Shown: positions 1-9,870 of the stretch, in pieces
Layout of the letters: every line of letters begins with the position of its first letter
How positions within the stretch are numbered: position 1 is the stretch's first letter
Assembly: GCA_963786945.1 (NCBI GenBank)
Contig: CAWBAO010000003.1
Span: 372,001-436,000 of the forward strand
Source of the DNA: JADKCZ01 sp963786945
GTDB taxonomy: Bacteria > Myxococcota > Myxococcia > Myxococcales > Anaeromyxobacteraceae
DNA length: 64,000 nucleotides
Reading direction: 5' to 3'
Made by a program: the position numbers and the translations under genes
Notes under the pieces: generated by a model
Told to the model about the DNA's origin: nothing
Databases searched by the model: none
What the model saw: the letters and a program-made list of their open reading frames with translations, nothing else

Positions 1-735
1 CTCGGCGACGCGGGCGACCTCTCGATGGCCGACGTGGAGGAGTCGCTGGGCCTGCGACCCACCCGGCAGCGCCTGCTGCTCGGCTTCTACACGGCGCAGG
101 GGATGGAGCTGGCGCTGCACCACTACGGGATCTTCCGGCAGCTGGCGCGGCTCGGCTACCGCAACTTCCGCCTGAGCTTCGATCGCGAGGGGGCCGGTGA
201 TCGGGTGCGGCTCCACGGCACGGCCGACGACCTGCCCGGCGAGCAGCTGCTCATGGAGCTGATCGTCGAGAAGCGGCGCTGCCTCGGCGTGCCGGTCCTC
301 TACGTCCACTGGTTCTCGCTGCGCCACCCGCGCGCCCACTTCAGCGCGCGGCGGCCGCAGCTCCCCGGGCAGGACGTCCCGGGGCTGGGGCTCGCCCAGG
401 AGGCCGGCAACATGCTGGCCAGGATGGCCATCCGGCTCGGGCTGGGCGGCGTGGTCTTCCGCCCGTCGAACTACCACGTCGCCTACGCGGCGCGGCGCGG
501 CTTCGCCTTCGTCGACCCGGAGCGGCAGGGGCGCTTCGAGGCCCTGGTGCGCGACCTGGCCGAGCTCCCGCTGGCGGAGGCCACCCGGCTGGTGGTCGAC
601 GGCAAGGTGCACCTCGGCAGCGCGCCGTACGAATGGGAGGCCGACGAGATGGTCTACTGGCTGCGCGAGGCGCCGTCCGATCCCAGCGAGGTGGAGCGCG
701 CCAAGGCGCACACCCACTTCACCGTGGTTCGGTGA
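1..735 (+). CDS. Unknown protein, 5' end outside window
   Basis: I do not recognise this protein. The frame is open to the first base of the window, so the ATG at 25 may be internal and the true start may lie upstream. At least 236 residues are visible. The sequence is soluble, with no signal peptide or membrane segment, and is rich in Arg, Leu and Ala with scattered aromatics. The region around residues 10-60 contains LLLGFYTAQGMELALHHYG, and a later part reads FRPSNYHVAYAARRGF. The 3' end overlaps the end of the convergent thioredoxin-like gene by 17 bp. The regular GC-rich third positions support real coding. No function is proposed. Confidence 0.6.
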   Translation, partial: LGDAGDLSMADVEESLGLRPTRQRLLLGFYTAQGMELALHHYGIFRQLARLGYRNFRLSFDREGAGDRVRLHGTADDLPGEQLLMELIVEKRRCLGVPVLYVHWFSLRHPRAHFSARRPQLPGQDVPGLGLAQEAGNMLARMAIRLGLGGVVFRPSNYHVAYAARRGFAFVDPERQGRFEALVRDLAELPLAEATRLVVDGKVHLGSAPYEWEADEMVYWLREAPSDPSEVERAKAHTHFTVVR

Positions 736-1255
736 GCAGCTGCCGGACCTCGCGGTCGAGCCGCTCGGCGTCCCCGTCCTGGTGGCCCTGGTGGACGAAG
801 CGGACCCGCCCGGCCCGGTCCACCACCAGCGTGGTGGGGAGCCGCCCGAGGCCGAGCCGCCCGGCGTGGCGCCCCCCGCCCTGGTCCCAGAGCACGGTGA
901 AGGGGAGCGGGGTGGTCTCCAGGAAGTCCGCCACCCGGGCGCGGTCCTCGTCGAGCGCCACCGCGAAGACGCTGAGACCCTCCTCCCGGTGAGCCCGGGC
1001 CAGCCGCTCGAGGACCGGGAACTGCTCCCGGCACGGCTCGCACCAGGTGGCCCAGAAGTCGACGATCCGGACGTCGCCCCGCCGATCGGCCACCCGGACC
1101 TCCTGCCCGCCCAGGTCCGGGGCGCTCACGTCGACCAGCCGCCCAAGGGCTGGAGAATCGACGGCTTGCCGCCCTGCGGCGGCGCACCCGGCACCGACCA
1201 GGAGGAGGAGCGCCACGGGGAGCGCGCCAGGGGGTGGCTGCATCGCCAACATCAT
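719..1255 (-). CDS. TlpA/ResA-like thioredoxin-fold lipoprotein
   Basis: A predicted periplasmic, membrane-anchored thiol-disulfide oxidoreductase of 178 residues. The N-terminus is a lipoprotein signal with a run of Leu/Val ending in GAGC (Cys24). The thioredoxin-fold core follows from about residue 42, with FWATWCEPC carrying the CxxC pair at Cys72 and Cys75. A cis-proline motif, GLGRLPTTLVVD, lies near residue 138. TlpA/ResA proteins typically keep apocytochrome CXXCH cysteines reduced before haem attachment, which would fit the divergently transcribed 12-haem cytochrome operon next door; that link is inferred. Three ATG codons lie close together (1255, 1252, 1243) and no Shine-Dalgarno clearly decides between them. 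The 3' end overlaps the convergent unknown gene. Confidence 0.85.
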   Translation of the reverse strand: MMLAMQPPPGALPVALLLLVGAGCAAAGRQAVDSPALGRLVDVSAPDLGGQEVRVADRRGDVRIVDFWATWCEPCREQFPVLERLARAHREEGLSVFAVALDEDRARVADFLETTPLPFTVLWDQGGGRHAGRLGLGRLPTTLVVDRAGRVRFVHQGHQDGDAERLDREVRQLLTEPR

Positions 1256-1282
1256 GGCCTAAATGGTCCTTTTGTCGATGAG

Positions 1283-1325
1283 CTGATTCGGATCAAGCCC
1301 GCAGCCTCGCCGGTTGTGCCATGTT
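1283..1325 (+). promoter_or_regulatory. FNR-type box and possible class II promoter for the cytochrome operon
   Basis: Bases 1283-1296 read CTGATTCGGATCAA, which matches the FNR/CRP-family consensus TTGAT-N4-ATCAA at nine of ten defined positions. A weak -10 candidate, CATGTT, lies at 1320-1325. A start near 1332 would place the box centre about 42 bp upstream, the geometry of an FNR-activated class II promoter. It lies in the short divergent region between the thioredoxin-like gene and the barrel/cytochrome operon, so oxygen- or nitrogen-oxide-responsive control is plausible. The match is visible; the regulator is inferred. Confidence 0.5.
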
Positions 1326-1395
1326 CTCGCGGTCGCCCTGCCGGAACCCCCGGCGAGACGGGCACCGGTCGCACCAACGAGTCGTCGAGGTCCCG

Positions 1396-2727
1396 ATGCG
1401 CACGCCTGCACTCCTTGCTGCCTCCGTCCTCCTCCTGGCCTCCTCCGGGGTCGCCCGGGCGGACGTGATCGAGGCCTCCTCCACCACCCTGCTGGCCGCC
1501 GGCCAGCAGCTGCGCGGGGCGCCCGCCGGCCAGCAGCCGGAGCTGGTCGACGTGGCGCCGCTCTTCGAGATCATCCGGGTCTCGGCGCGCCAGGTGCGCA
1601 ACCCGCTCTTCCAGGACCTCGAGATCGAGTTCTCGGGCTGGGGCTCGGCCGATCTCGCCGAGGTCCGCTGGGACGCGGGCACCACCGAGAAGATGACCGG
1701 CGACATCACCACCCTCTCCGTCCGCGGCGCGCTGGCGCGCGGCGCGGTGCAGCTGCGCGCCGGTCGCGAGTTCGTGGCCGCCGGCGCCGGCCGCATGCTC
1801 CAGCTCGACGGCGGCGACGTGCTGCTCCGCCTGCCGGCCGGCTTCTCCATCTCGGCCTTCGGCGGGGTGCCGGTCGCGCAGCGGTTCTCCTCCCGGAGCG
1901 GGGCGAGCAGCTGGAACCCGGCCGGCGGCGACCTGGCCTGGGGCGGCCGGGTGGCCTGGACGCTGGCCCCGGCCGGCGTGGCGGGCCGCGGCCTCGACGT
2001 GGGCGTCTCGCTGGTGACGGTCACCGACCACTCCGACCCGGTCCGCCAGGACCTGGGCCTCGACTTCCGCCTCCAGCCCGTCGCCATCCTCACCCTGGTC
2101 GGCAACGGCACCTGGAGCCTCTACGCCGAGCGGCTCGCCGAGGTCAACGTCACCGCGCTCATCAACGCCACCCGGGCCCTGACCATCAACCTCGACGTCC
2201 GCCACACCTCGCCCGACCTCTTCCTGGCCCGCAACTCCATCCTCTCGGTCTTCACCGACACCACCCGGACCGACGTGGGCGGCGGCGTGCGCTACCAGTT
2301 CACCCGGTCGCTGAGCGCCGGCGTCGACTACCACGCGCTCATCGAGCCCGCCGAGGTGGACAAGACCGAGCTGGGCGCCGAGGCCGCGGGGCGGCTGGAG
2401 TGGGAGGGCCACGGCGCCCTGGCCGGCGGCGAGGTCTCCTACCTGAAGTCCGGCGAGGGCGGCTACACCGGCCTGCGCGGCTATGGCCGCAAGGCGTTCG
2501 GCAGGTTCTTCGTGGCCGCGGACCTGGCGGACTACATGTTCAAGCAGGAGGTCAACGGCGAGAAGAACTCGCTGACCGGCTCCCTCTCGGCCGGCTACCA
2601 GCTCGCCAAGGCCTGGAGCGTGGTGCTGGCCGGCCGCGCCGGCGTCACCCCGTTCTTCGAGCAGCAGGCCGATGCCATGGTCAAGCTGGTCTACAACTCC
2701 GTCTACCGCGTGCGGGAGGTGAAGTGA
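1396..2727 (+). CDS. Outer-membrane beta-barrel protein, partner of multihaem cytochrome
   Basis: A predicted outer-membrane barrel of 443 residues. The start is placed at the ATG at 1396, which opens directly into a Sec signal peptide (MRTPALLAASVLLLASSG, cleavage near ARA-DV). An upstream in-frame ATG at 1321 would add 25 residues of non-signal-like sequence. The mature part consists of alternating short amphipathic segments rich in Gly, Tyr, Val and Thr, typical of beta-strands, with no cysteine pairs or CXXCH. The C-terminus ends in RVREVK rather than the usual terminal aromatic. The stop overlaps the ATG of the 12-haem cytochrome (ATGA), so the two are translationally coupled. By analogy with porin-cytochrome conduits it may form the pore through which electrons cross the outer membrane; this rests on context. 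Confidence 0.75.
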   Translation: MRTPALLAASVLLLASSGVARADVIEASSTTLLAAGQQLRGAPAGQQPELVDVAPLFEIIRVSARQVRNPLFQDLEIEFSGWGSADLAEVRWDAGTTEKMTGDITTLSVRGALARGAVQLRAGREFVAAGAGRMLQLDGGDVLLRLPAGFSISAFGGVPVAQRFSSRSGASSWNPAGGDLAWGGRVAWTLAPAGVAGRGLDVGVSLVTVTDHSDPVRQDLGLDFRLQPVAILTLVGNGTWSLYAERLAEVNVTALINATRALTINLDVRHTSPDLFLARNSILSVFTDTTRTDVGGGVRYQFTRSLSAGVDYHALIEPAEVDKTELGAEAAGRLEWEGHGALAGGEVSYLKSGEGGYTGLRGYGRKAFGRFFVAADLADYMFKQEVNGEKNSLTGSLSAGYQLAKAWSVVLAGRAGVTPFFEQQADAMVKLVYNSVYRVREVK

Positions 2728-3782
2728 TGAACCGCCACCTGGGGCTGGTGGTCGCGGCGGCGCTGCTGTCCGCCTGCTCCGCCAAGGAGACCAAGCCGGA
2801 GGTGCGGACCGACCCGCCCTTCGTCATGACCCACGGCCCGCACGTCGAGGCCGAGGTCGACTGCCTGGAGTGCCACGCCCCCATCGCCAAGGCCAGGTCG
2901 CTGGAGAGCCGCGTCCGCCACGTGCAGCTGCCCACCAAGAGCGAGACCTGCTCCGGCTGCCACGACACCATCCCGAAGCTGAAGATCCCGGCCCGCACCC
3001 GGGACCTCGGCCTCCGCTTCGACCACGCCGCCCATCTGGCCCGGCTCAAGGGCGAGAAGAACGCCTGCGTCCGCTGCCACGTCGCGCTGCCGGAGCCCAA
3101 GGACACCAGCTACCCCGCGCCCACCATGGACGCCTGCACCAGCTGCCACAACCACGCCAAGGACTTCGCGGCGGCCCGGTGCATGCTCTGCCACGACGAC
3201 CTGAAGCGCTACGAGAAGCCGGTCCAGTCCTTCAAGCACCAGGGCGAGTTCCTCAAGCTGCACGGGGCCCTGGCCCGCGGCGGCGCCGAGAGCTGCGCCG
3301 CCTGCCACGAGCAGACCTTCTGCGCCGACTGCCACAGCCCGACCACGGTGCCGGGCAAGCCCTCCTTCGTCTACCCCGAGGAGGTGCAGCGCGACTTCAT
3401 CCACCGCGGCGACTACGTGTCGCGCCACATGCTGGACGTCCAGGCCAACCCGGCCTCCTGCCGCCGGTGCCATGGCAGCAGCTTCTGCGTCACCTGCCAC
3501 GAGCAGCAGAACCTGGTGCAGCCGCCGACCTCGTCGGTGGCGCCCCGCAACCTGCACCCGCCCGGCTGGGGCACCGACAAGTCCAGCGGCAACTTCCACG
3601 GCGACGCCGCCCGCAAGAACATCGTCAGCTGCGCCGGCTGCCACGACCAGGGGGCGGCCTCCATCTGCGTGCAGTGCCACCAGGTCGGCGGCTTCGCCGG
3701 CGTGAGCCCGCACCCGAAGAGCTGGAAGAAGACGGACGCCGACATCTCCAAGAACTCGATGTGCGCGGCGTGCCACCACTGA
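2727..3782 (+). CDS. 12-haem c-type cytochrome lipoprotein
   Basis: A 351-residue multihaem cytochrome c. I count twelve CXXCH motifs, starting with CLECH at residues 46-50 and ending with CAACH two residues from the C-terminus. The N-terminus carries a lipoprotein signal with lipobox LSAC (Cys17), so the protein should be acylated and probably outer-membrane-bound. Many additional His residues between the motifs could be distal haem ligands. The gene starts inside the stop codon of the barrel gene (ATGA). Multihaem lipoproteins paired with barrels conduct electrons between periplasm and outside in metal-reducing bacteria; direction and partner here are unknown. A strong terminator follows. 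No periplasmic third component is visible next to it. Confidence 0.92.
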   Translation: MNRHLGLVVAAALLSACSAKETKPEVRTDPPFVMTHGPHVEAEVDCLECHAPIAKARSLESRVRHVQLPTKSETCSGCHDTIPKLKIPARTRDLGLRFDHAAHLARLKGEKNACVRCHVALPEPKDTSYPAPTMDACTSCHNHAKDFAAARCMLCHDDLKRYEKPVQSFKHQGEFLKLHGALARGGAESCAACHEQTFCADCHSPTTVPGKPSFVYPEEVQRDFIHRGDYVSRHMLDVQANPASCRRCHGSSFCVTCHEQQNLVQPPTSSVAPRNLHPPGWGTDKSSGNFHGDAARKNIVSCAGCHDQGAASICVQCHQVGGFAGVSPHPKSWKKTDADISKNSMCAACHH

Positions 3783-3816
3783 TGTAGCGCGGAGCTCCCT
3801 CCTCGGAGCCCACGGG

Positions 3817-3844
3817 GGCCCGGCCACCTCACGGTGGCCGGGCC
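3817..3844. terminator. Bidirectional hairpin terminator
   Basis: A perfect 12-bp inverted repeat (GGCCCGGCCACC with its complement) encloses a four-base loop and is followed by pyrimidine-rich TCTTCTCTCC. It sits between the 3' ends of the cytochrome gene and the convergent hydrolase gene and could serve both. Confidence 0.85.
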
Positions 3845-3878
3845 TCTTCTCTCCTGGCGGCGGGCCCCTGCGCCGGGC

Positions 3879-4706
3879 TCAGGCCGACGGGGCCAGGAAC
3901 CGGACCACGGCGGCGATGGTCCGGGCGTCGCGCAGGATGCGCCGGTGGCCGACCCCGCGCCGCGCCAGCAGCGTCGCCCCCGGCCAGCAGGCCGCCATCG
4001 ACTCGCCTTCGGCGAAGGGCACCTCCCGGTCATCGCGGCAGTGGACCACCAGCGCGGGGGCGCGGAGGGTGGCGGCGAGGCGCTCGATGCGGACCTGGTC
4101 GGCCGGCGCCCCGGCACGACGACCGACCTCGGCCGCGAAGCGCGGAGCCAGCGAGAGCGGCACCCCGACCGCGGCCAGGTAGCGCTGGAAGACCCCCTCC
4201 AGCGAGGCCGGCGCGGCCACCAGCACGCACCGCTCCGCCCGGAGTCCCCGCGCCATGGCGATGACCACCGCCGAGCCGCCCATGGAGTGCCCGACGACGC
4301 CGGCGAAGGGCCCGTGGGCGGCGTCGGCCCGGAGCATGGCCTCGGCGAAGGCGAGCGGGTTGGCCTCGTCCCCCTCCGATTCGCCGTGGGCCGGGCCGTC
4401 GAGGCCGATCAGCGAGAGGCCAGCCGCGCCGAGCGGCTCGGCCCAGGCGGCGAACTGGGTGGCCCGCCCCTCCCAGCCGTGGATGGCGAGGACGGGCCGG
4501 CCGCGGCCGAAGCGCACGGCCGAGAGGCCACCGAGCCCGAAGCGTTCCCCGGGGGGACCCAGCCGCTCTCGCTCCGGCACCGGGAGGCGGCGCGGGCGAA
4601 GGAAGTCGTCGGCGGCGGCGCGAACCGCCGCTCCCGGCGCCAGCCGGCCGAGGAGCCGGTTGCGGGCCCGGACCATGGCGAGCGGCCCCGGTATCAGTTT
4701 CAACAT
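3879..4706 (-). CDS. Alpha/beta hydrolase family protein
   Basis: A 275-residue serine hydrolase. The nucleophile elbow is GHSMGG with Ser141. The oxyanion-loop region is AIHGWEG near residue 76. Candidate acid residues are in HCRDDREVP (about 225-226), and the catalytic His is probably His254 in GVGHRR. This is a complete triad in the usual order. The ATG at 4706 was chosen because the longer in-frame version starts inside the divergent HxlR promoter region. No signal peptide is apparent, so it is probably cytoplasmic. It is transcribed divergently from an HxlR-type regulator, a frequent arrangement for a regulator and its target enzyme. Substrate is unknown; lysophospholipase-like or esterase activity is possible. 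Confidence 0.85.
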   Translation of the reverse strand: MLKLIPGPLAMVRARNRLLGRLAPGAAVRAAADDFLRPRRLPVPERERLGPPGERFGLGGLSAVRFGRGRPVLAIHGWEGRATQFAAWAEPLGAAGLSLIGLDGPAHGESEGDEANPLAFAEAMLRADAAHGPFAGVVGHSMGGSAVVIAMARGLRAERCVLVAAPASLEGVFQRYLAAVGVPLSLAPRFAAEVGRRAGAPADQVRIERLAATLRAPALVVHCRDDREVPFAEGESMAACWPGATLLARRGVGHRRILRDARTIAAVVRFLAPSA

Positions 4707-4724
4707 GGAATCGTCAGTAGCGGA

Positions 4725-4753
4725 TTGAATTCCATCATGCAACTGAATAGGAT
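4725..4753 (+). promoter_or_regulatory. Sigma-70-like promoter of the HxlR gene, probably leaderless
   Basis: TTGAAT (4725-4730) and TAGGAT (4748-4753) are separated by exactly 17 bp. The -10 hexamer ends six bases before the GTG start at 4760, so transcription would begin at or next to the start codon. No Shine-Dalgarno is present. A direct repeat (TGAATTCCATC and TGAATAGGATG) spans the promoter and could be the autoregulatory operator. Confidence 0.5.
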
Positions 4754-4759
4754 GGCCGC

Positions 4760-5305
4760 GTGAAGAAGACCCGCTTCGACCGCTGGCCATGCCCCGTCGC
4801 CCGGGCCGTCGACCAGGTCGGCGACGCCTGGACGCTGCTCATCCTGCGCGAGGCCTTCTACGGCCTGTGCCGCTTCGACGAGTTCGAGGAGGCGCTCGGG
4901 ATCGGCCGGAACATCCTGGCTCGCCGGCTCGACCGGATGGTCGAGGCCGGCCTGCTGGAGCGCGTCCCCTACCAGCGTCGACCGCTGCGCCACGAGTACC
5001 GCCTGCGGCCGGCCGGGCGCGCGTTCTTCCCGGTCCTGATGGCGCTCTTCCGGTGGGGCGAGGACTGGGCGACCGGCCCCGAGGGGCCGCCCATCGCCAT
5101 GGTCGATCGCCGGACCGGCCAGCCGGTTCGCCCCGTGCTGGTGGACGAGGCCAGCGGCCTCGCCCTGTCGCCGGAGCGGGTCCGGGCCCAGCCCGGTCCC
5201 GGCTTCCCGCCCGGGCTGCTCTCGGAGGCGCCGGTGCGGCGGCGCTTCCGGCTCACCGGCGCTGCGCCCCAGGCGCCTCGCCCGGGACGCGACGCTACTC
5301 CCTGA
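4760..5305 (+). CDS. HxlR-family winged-helix transcriptional regulator
   Basis: A 181-residue regulator. Residues 10-100 match the HxlR winged-helix domain: CPVARAVDQVGDAWTLLILR is the conserved first helix with its typical Cys, followed by LGIGRNILARRLDRMVEAGLLERV (recognition helix) and a wing containing RHEYRLRPAGR. The C-terminal 70 residues are Pro/Arg-rich and unlike the compact family core of about 110 residues. The start is GTG. It is divergent from the alpha/beta hydrolase, which is its most likely target. Its 3' end overlaps the end of the MsrBA gene by 11 bp. Some HxlR proteins sense aldehydes or redox state through the N-terminal Cys; whether this one does is unknown. Confidence 0.9.
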   Translation: MKKTRFDRWPCPVARAVDQVGDAWTLLILREAFYGLCRFDEFEEALGIGRNILARRLDRMVEAGLLERVPYQRRPLRHEYRLRPAGRAFFPVLMALFRWGEDWATGPEGPPIAMVDRRTGQPVRPVLVDEASGLALSPERVRAQPGPGFPPGLLSEAPVRRRFRLTGAAPQAPRPGRDATP

Positions 5306-6238
5306 GGTAGTGGCAGGTGTAGCCGCCCGGGTTGCGCTCCAGGTAGTCCTGGTGCTCCGGCTCGGCGCGGTACCAGGCCGCGGCCGGCTCGAGCGTGGTG
5401 ACGATGGTCCCCTTCCACCTCCCCGAGGCCTGCACCCTCGCCTTGACCGCCTCGGCGGCGGCCCGCTGGCGCTCGTCGGCGTAGAAGATGGCGCTCCGGT
5501 ACTGCGTGCCCCGATCGTTCCCCTGCCGGTCCGGCGTGGTGGGGTCGTGCATGCGGAAGAACCAGCGCTCCAGCAGCTCCTCGTAGGAGAGCCGGGCGGG
5601 GTCGAAGACCACGCGGACCGCCTCGGCGTGGCCCGAGGCGCTGTCGTGGGTGTCGTGGTAGCGCGGGTTCTCGAGCCAGCCGCCGGTGTAGCCCACCTCG
5701 GTCTCGAGCACGCCGGGGATCTTGCGGAGCAGGTCCTGCATCCCCCAGAAGCAGCCGCCCGCCAGCACCGCCACCTCCCGGCCGGCGGCCGGCGCCGCGC
5801 GCGAAGAGCGCGGCGAACCGGCCATAGCCCTCGGCCTCGAGCCGCGCCGCCGGGACGAAGCGGAGCGCCGCCGAGTTGATGCAGTAGCGCTGGCCGCCGC
5901 GGTCGGGCGGGCCGTCGTCGAAGAGGTGGCCGAGGTGGGAGCGGCCGGCCCGCGAGCGGACCTCGGTGCGGACCATCCCGTGCGAGGCGTCGGGCACCGC
6001 CTCGACGCCGTCCGGCCACCGGCCTGGTGAAGCTGGGCCAGCCGGTGCCCGAGTCGAACTTGTCGGTGGAGGCGAAGAGCGGCTCGCCCGAGACCACGTC
6101 GACGTAGAGCCCGGGCTCGTGGTGATCCCAGTAGGCGTTCCGGAAGGGCGGCTCGGTGCCGCACTGCTGGGTGACCCGGTACTGCTCGGGCGTGAGCCGG
6201 GCCCGCAGGTCGGCGTCGCTGGGCTGGTCGGAGGCCAT
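5295..6238 (-). pseudogene. msrAB: MsrB-MsrA fusion methionine sulfoxide reductase, two frameshifts as sequenced
   Basis: Bifunctional repair enzyme for oxidised methionine, reducing Met-(R)-SO (MsrB, N-terminal) and Met-(S)-SO (MsrA, C-terminal). MsrB is recognised from GTGWPSFTRPV and the catalytic-Cys region RYCINSAALRF; MsrA from the active site GGCFWGM and YTGGWLENPRYHDTHDSASGHAE. Both catalytic cysteines are intact. The reading frame shifts near 6010-6022 and again near 5780-5812; each is corrected by removing one base in a GC run, and the total length (944 bp) fits two extra bases, leaving about 313 residues. Sequence on both sides of each shift is well conserved, so assembly error is likelier than a dead gene. 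The start is 9 bp after the Mpl stop, suggesting the same operon. The fused order is B then A. Confidence 0.85.
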
Positions 6239-6247
6239 GCGGCCGAT

Positions 6248-7684
<1,437 letters not shown>

Positions 7685-7688
<4 letters not shown>

Positions 7689-8842
7689 GCCACCTCCTCG
7701 GCCGGGCCGGCGCGGCGCGGGCCGGCCAGCCCCAGCCCCTCCGCCACGGCGTCGTGGAAGCGCTGGCGCAGCCCGTGGATGCGGGCCCGGTCGCTGCCGG
7801 CCGGGTGGACGTGGTTGGTGAGGAGCACGGCCACCAGCCGGGCGTCGAGATCCAGCCAGAGCGAGCAGCCGGTGAAGGCGAGGTGGCCGAGCGCGCCGCG
7901 CGGCCCCCGCCCCAGCCACGACCCCAGGGTGGAGCCCTCCGGGCTCCTGGTGTCCCACCCGAGGGCCCGGCTGGACGGCGGCGCCGCGTCCCGGGTGGCG
8001 AAGCGGCGCGCCGCCTCGGCCGGGACCGGGGAGGGGCGGCCGTCGAGGGCGTCGAGCCAGGCCTGCCCGATGGCCGCCACGTCGAGCGCGGTGGAGAAGA
8101 GGCCGGCGTGGCCGGCGGCGCCGCCCAGGGCCCAGGCGTTGTCGTCGTCCACGGTGCCCTGCCGGAGCCCGCGCACCCCCTCGCGCCGGGTCGGGGCGAA
8201 GGCCCGGCCCGACGAGCGCGCCGCCGAGGCCACCGGGTCGAGGGCGTCCACGAAGAAGGTGTCGCGCAGGCCGAGCGGGGCCGCCACCCGCGCCTCGAAG
8301 AGCGCCGGCAGCCGTGCCCCCAGCGCCGCCTCCAGCCCCAGCCCGAGCGCCATGAAGCCGGGGTCGGAGTAGGCGGTCCGGGTGGCGGGGGGCGCCTCGA
8401 GCGGCTCGGCGAAGAGCGCCTCCACCACCGCGGCGCGACGGCGGGCCGGGTCGGGCTCGGCCGAGAGCCCCTCGTGGTAGGGGCGCCACCAGGGCAGGCC
8501 GCTCGAGTGGGCCAGCAGGTGGCGTGGCGTGACCCCGCCCTTCCCGGCCGCGGCGAAGCCGGGGAGCCATCGGCACAGCGGCTCGTCGAGGCGCAGCGTC
8601 CCCTCGTGCACCGCCTGCGCCGCCAGCGTGGCGGTGGCGAGCACCTTGGTGAGGGAGGCCACGTCGAAGAGGTCGCCGGGGCGCAGCTCCCGCGGCTGCG
8701 GCGCCGGCAGCTCGCCGTGGCAGGCGCGGTGGACCAGCTCGCCGCCGCAGCGCACCGCCGCGCTCAGGGCCGGGGCCACGCCCTCGCGCCGCCCGGCCTC
8801 CAGCACCTCGGCCACGCCCGGGAGGATGGGGCCGGCGATCAC
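7685..8842 (-). CDS. Class C beta-lactamase-family serine hydrolase
   Basis: A 385-residue protein of the penicillin-binding serine hydrolase fold. The SxxK motif is SLTK (Ser63, Lys66) in FDVASLTKVLAT. The second motif is YSD (Tyr158-Asp160), the variant of YxN common in esterase and peptidase relatives of AmpC. Next comes the HLLAHSSGLP stretch typical of the family. There is no clear signal peptide, so the protein may be cytoplasmic or act on recycled muropeptides. It starts at a GTG overlapping the LD-carboxypeptidase stop (GTGA), and its own stop overlaps the mpl GTG start. This tight coupling suggests a hydrolytic step in murein recycling; a true beta-lactamase role is less likely without export. 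Confidence 0.85.
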
Positions 8843-9765
8843 GCCGTGGCCCCCTCGTCGAAGCGGAGGCGGGGCGGACCGGGCTGGCCCGGTGCCGGCG
8901 CCTCGAGCGTGGCGCGGGCCCCGAGCGGCAGCGCCAGGTTCAGGTCCTCGTGGCCGGCCGCCAGCCCCTCGATGGCCGGCACCCCCAGCTCCTCCACCAG
9001 CCGGCGGACCGTGGCCGCGGCCTCCCCGTCGCCGCCGTCGCAGCCGGAGAGCTGCCCCACCGCCACGCCGGCGACGCCGTCCAGGGCGCCGCTCCAGCGG
9101 AGCTGCGTGAGGTAGCGATCGAGGCGGTAGGGGCGCTCGCCCACGTCCTCGAAGAAGAGGATGGCGCCGCGCAGCGACGGCTGCCACGGGGTGCCGCAGA
9201 GGTGGGCCAGCAGCGTCAGCGAGCCGCCCAGCAGCGGCCCGCTCACCTGGCCGGCCCCGATGGTGGCCGTCCCGGCCAGCCCGCTCCCGGCCCCGTCCCC
9301 GTCCACCGCCCCGAAGAGCAGCGCCGCCAGGTGCTCCACCGCCTCGGCCGGGGCGCGGCCCAGCTGCGTCACCACCGGCCCGTGCAGCGTCACCAGGCCG
9401 GCGGCGTTGAGCCGGACGTGGAGGGCGGTGACGTCGGAGAAGCCCACCAGCAGCTTGGGCGCCGACAGCAGCGGCGCCGGGTCCAGGTCGGGGAGCAGGC
9501 GCATGGCCCCGTAGCCCCCGCGGGCGCAGAAGATGGCGCGGGCCTCGGGGTCGGCCACCGCCTCGTTCCACTCGGCCAGCCGCCGCCGGTCGTCCCCGGC
9601 CAGGTAGCCCTGGCGCGCCGTGATGTCGTCCCGGAAGCGGGGCCGCAGGGCCAGCCGGTCCCGCAGCACCCTCAGGCCGGCCTCGAAGTGGGCCGGCTCG
9701 AAGCCGCTGCCCGGGGCGATGACGCGGACCACGTCGCCGGCTCGGAGCGGGGGAGGTCGGCGCAT
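8839..9765 (-). CDS. ldcA: LD-carboxypeptidase (S66 family)
   Basis: A cytoplasmic LD-carboxypeptidase of 308 residues that would remove the terminal D-Ala from murein tetrapeptides, giving the tripeptide used by Mpl. Family hallmarks are RVIAPGSGF at the N-terminus, the turn ARGGYGAMRLLP, the nucleophile in LLVGFSDVTALH (Ser110), the acid in FFEDVGERPYRLDR (around 206-210) and His272 in AGHEDLNLALPLG. The triad order and spacing match S66 peptidases. MccF-type immunity proteins share this fold, but the neighbouring mpl favours the recycling role. It is the first gene of the operon and has no Shine-Dalgarno; see the leaderless promoter upstream. Confidence 0.9.
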   Translation of the reverse strand: MRRPPPLRAGDVVRVIAPGSGFEPAHFEAGLRVLRDRLALRPRFRDDITARQGYLAGDDRRRLAEWNEAVADPEARAIFCARGGYGAMRLLPDLDPAPLLSAPKLLVGFSDVTALHVRLNAAGLVTLHGPVVTQLGRAPAEAVEHLAALLFGAVDGDGAGSGLAGTATIGAGQVSGPLLGGSLTLLAHLCGTPWQPSLRGAILFFEDVGERPYRLDRYLTQLRWSGALDGVAGVAVGQLSGCDGGDGEAAATVRRLVEELGVPAIEGLAAGHEDLNLALPLGARATLEAPAPGQPGPPRLRFDEGATA

Positions 9766-9771
9766 GGCGGG

Positions 9772-9800
9772 AGGATAGCCGCCGCCCCGGCCCGGGTCGA
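9772..9800 (-). promoter_or_regulatory. Probable leaderless promoter of the murein-recycling operon
   Basis: On the minus strand TCGACC (9800-9795) and TATCCT (9777-9772) are separated by 17 bp. The -10 hexamer ends six bases before the ATG of the LD-carboxypeptidase at 9765, and no Shine-Dalgarno is present, so the transcript should begin at the start codon. Confidence 0.45.
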
Positions 9801-9841
9801 TTTCACGGTCCGCGATGGCGCAGCGCGTTGACCGGTGCCGC

Positions 9842-9870
9842 TTGGTCGATGAACGGCCATTTGTTACCCT
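9842..9870 (+). promoter_or_regulatory. Sigma-70-like promoter of acs
   Basis: TTGGTC (9842-9847), a 17-bp spacer and TACCCT (9865-9870) lie 84 bp before the acs start, giving a leader of roughly 78 nt that contains a normal Shine-Dalgarno (AGGAG). Confidence 0.4.

Noticed and set aside
1314..2726. Upstream part of the long frame that contains the cytochrome
   Set aside because: It is a shadow of the barrel gene; the cytochrome starts at 2727 with a lipoprotein signal and an ATGA overlap.
8839..9765. MccF-type microcin immunity protein
   Set aside because: Same fold, but the next genes include mpl, for which an LD-carboxypeptidase supplies the substrate.
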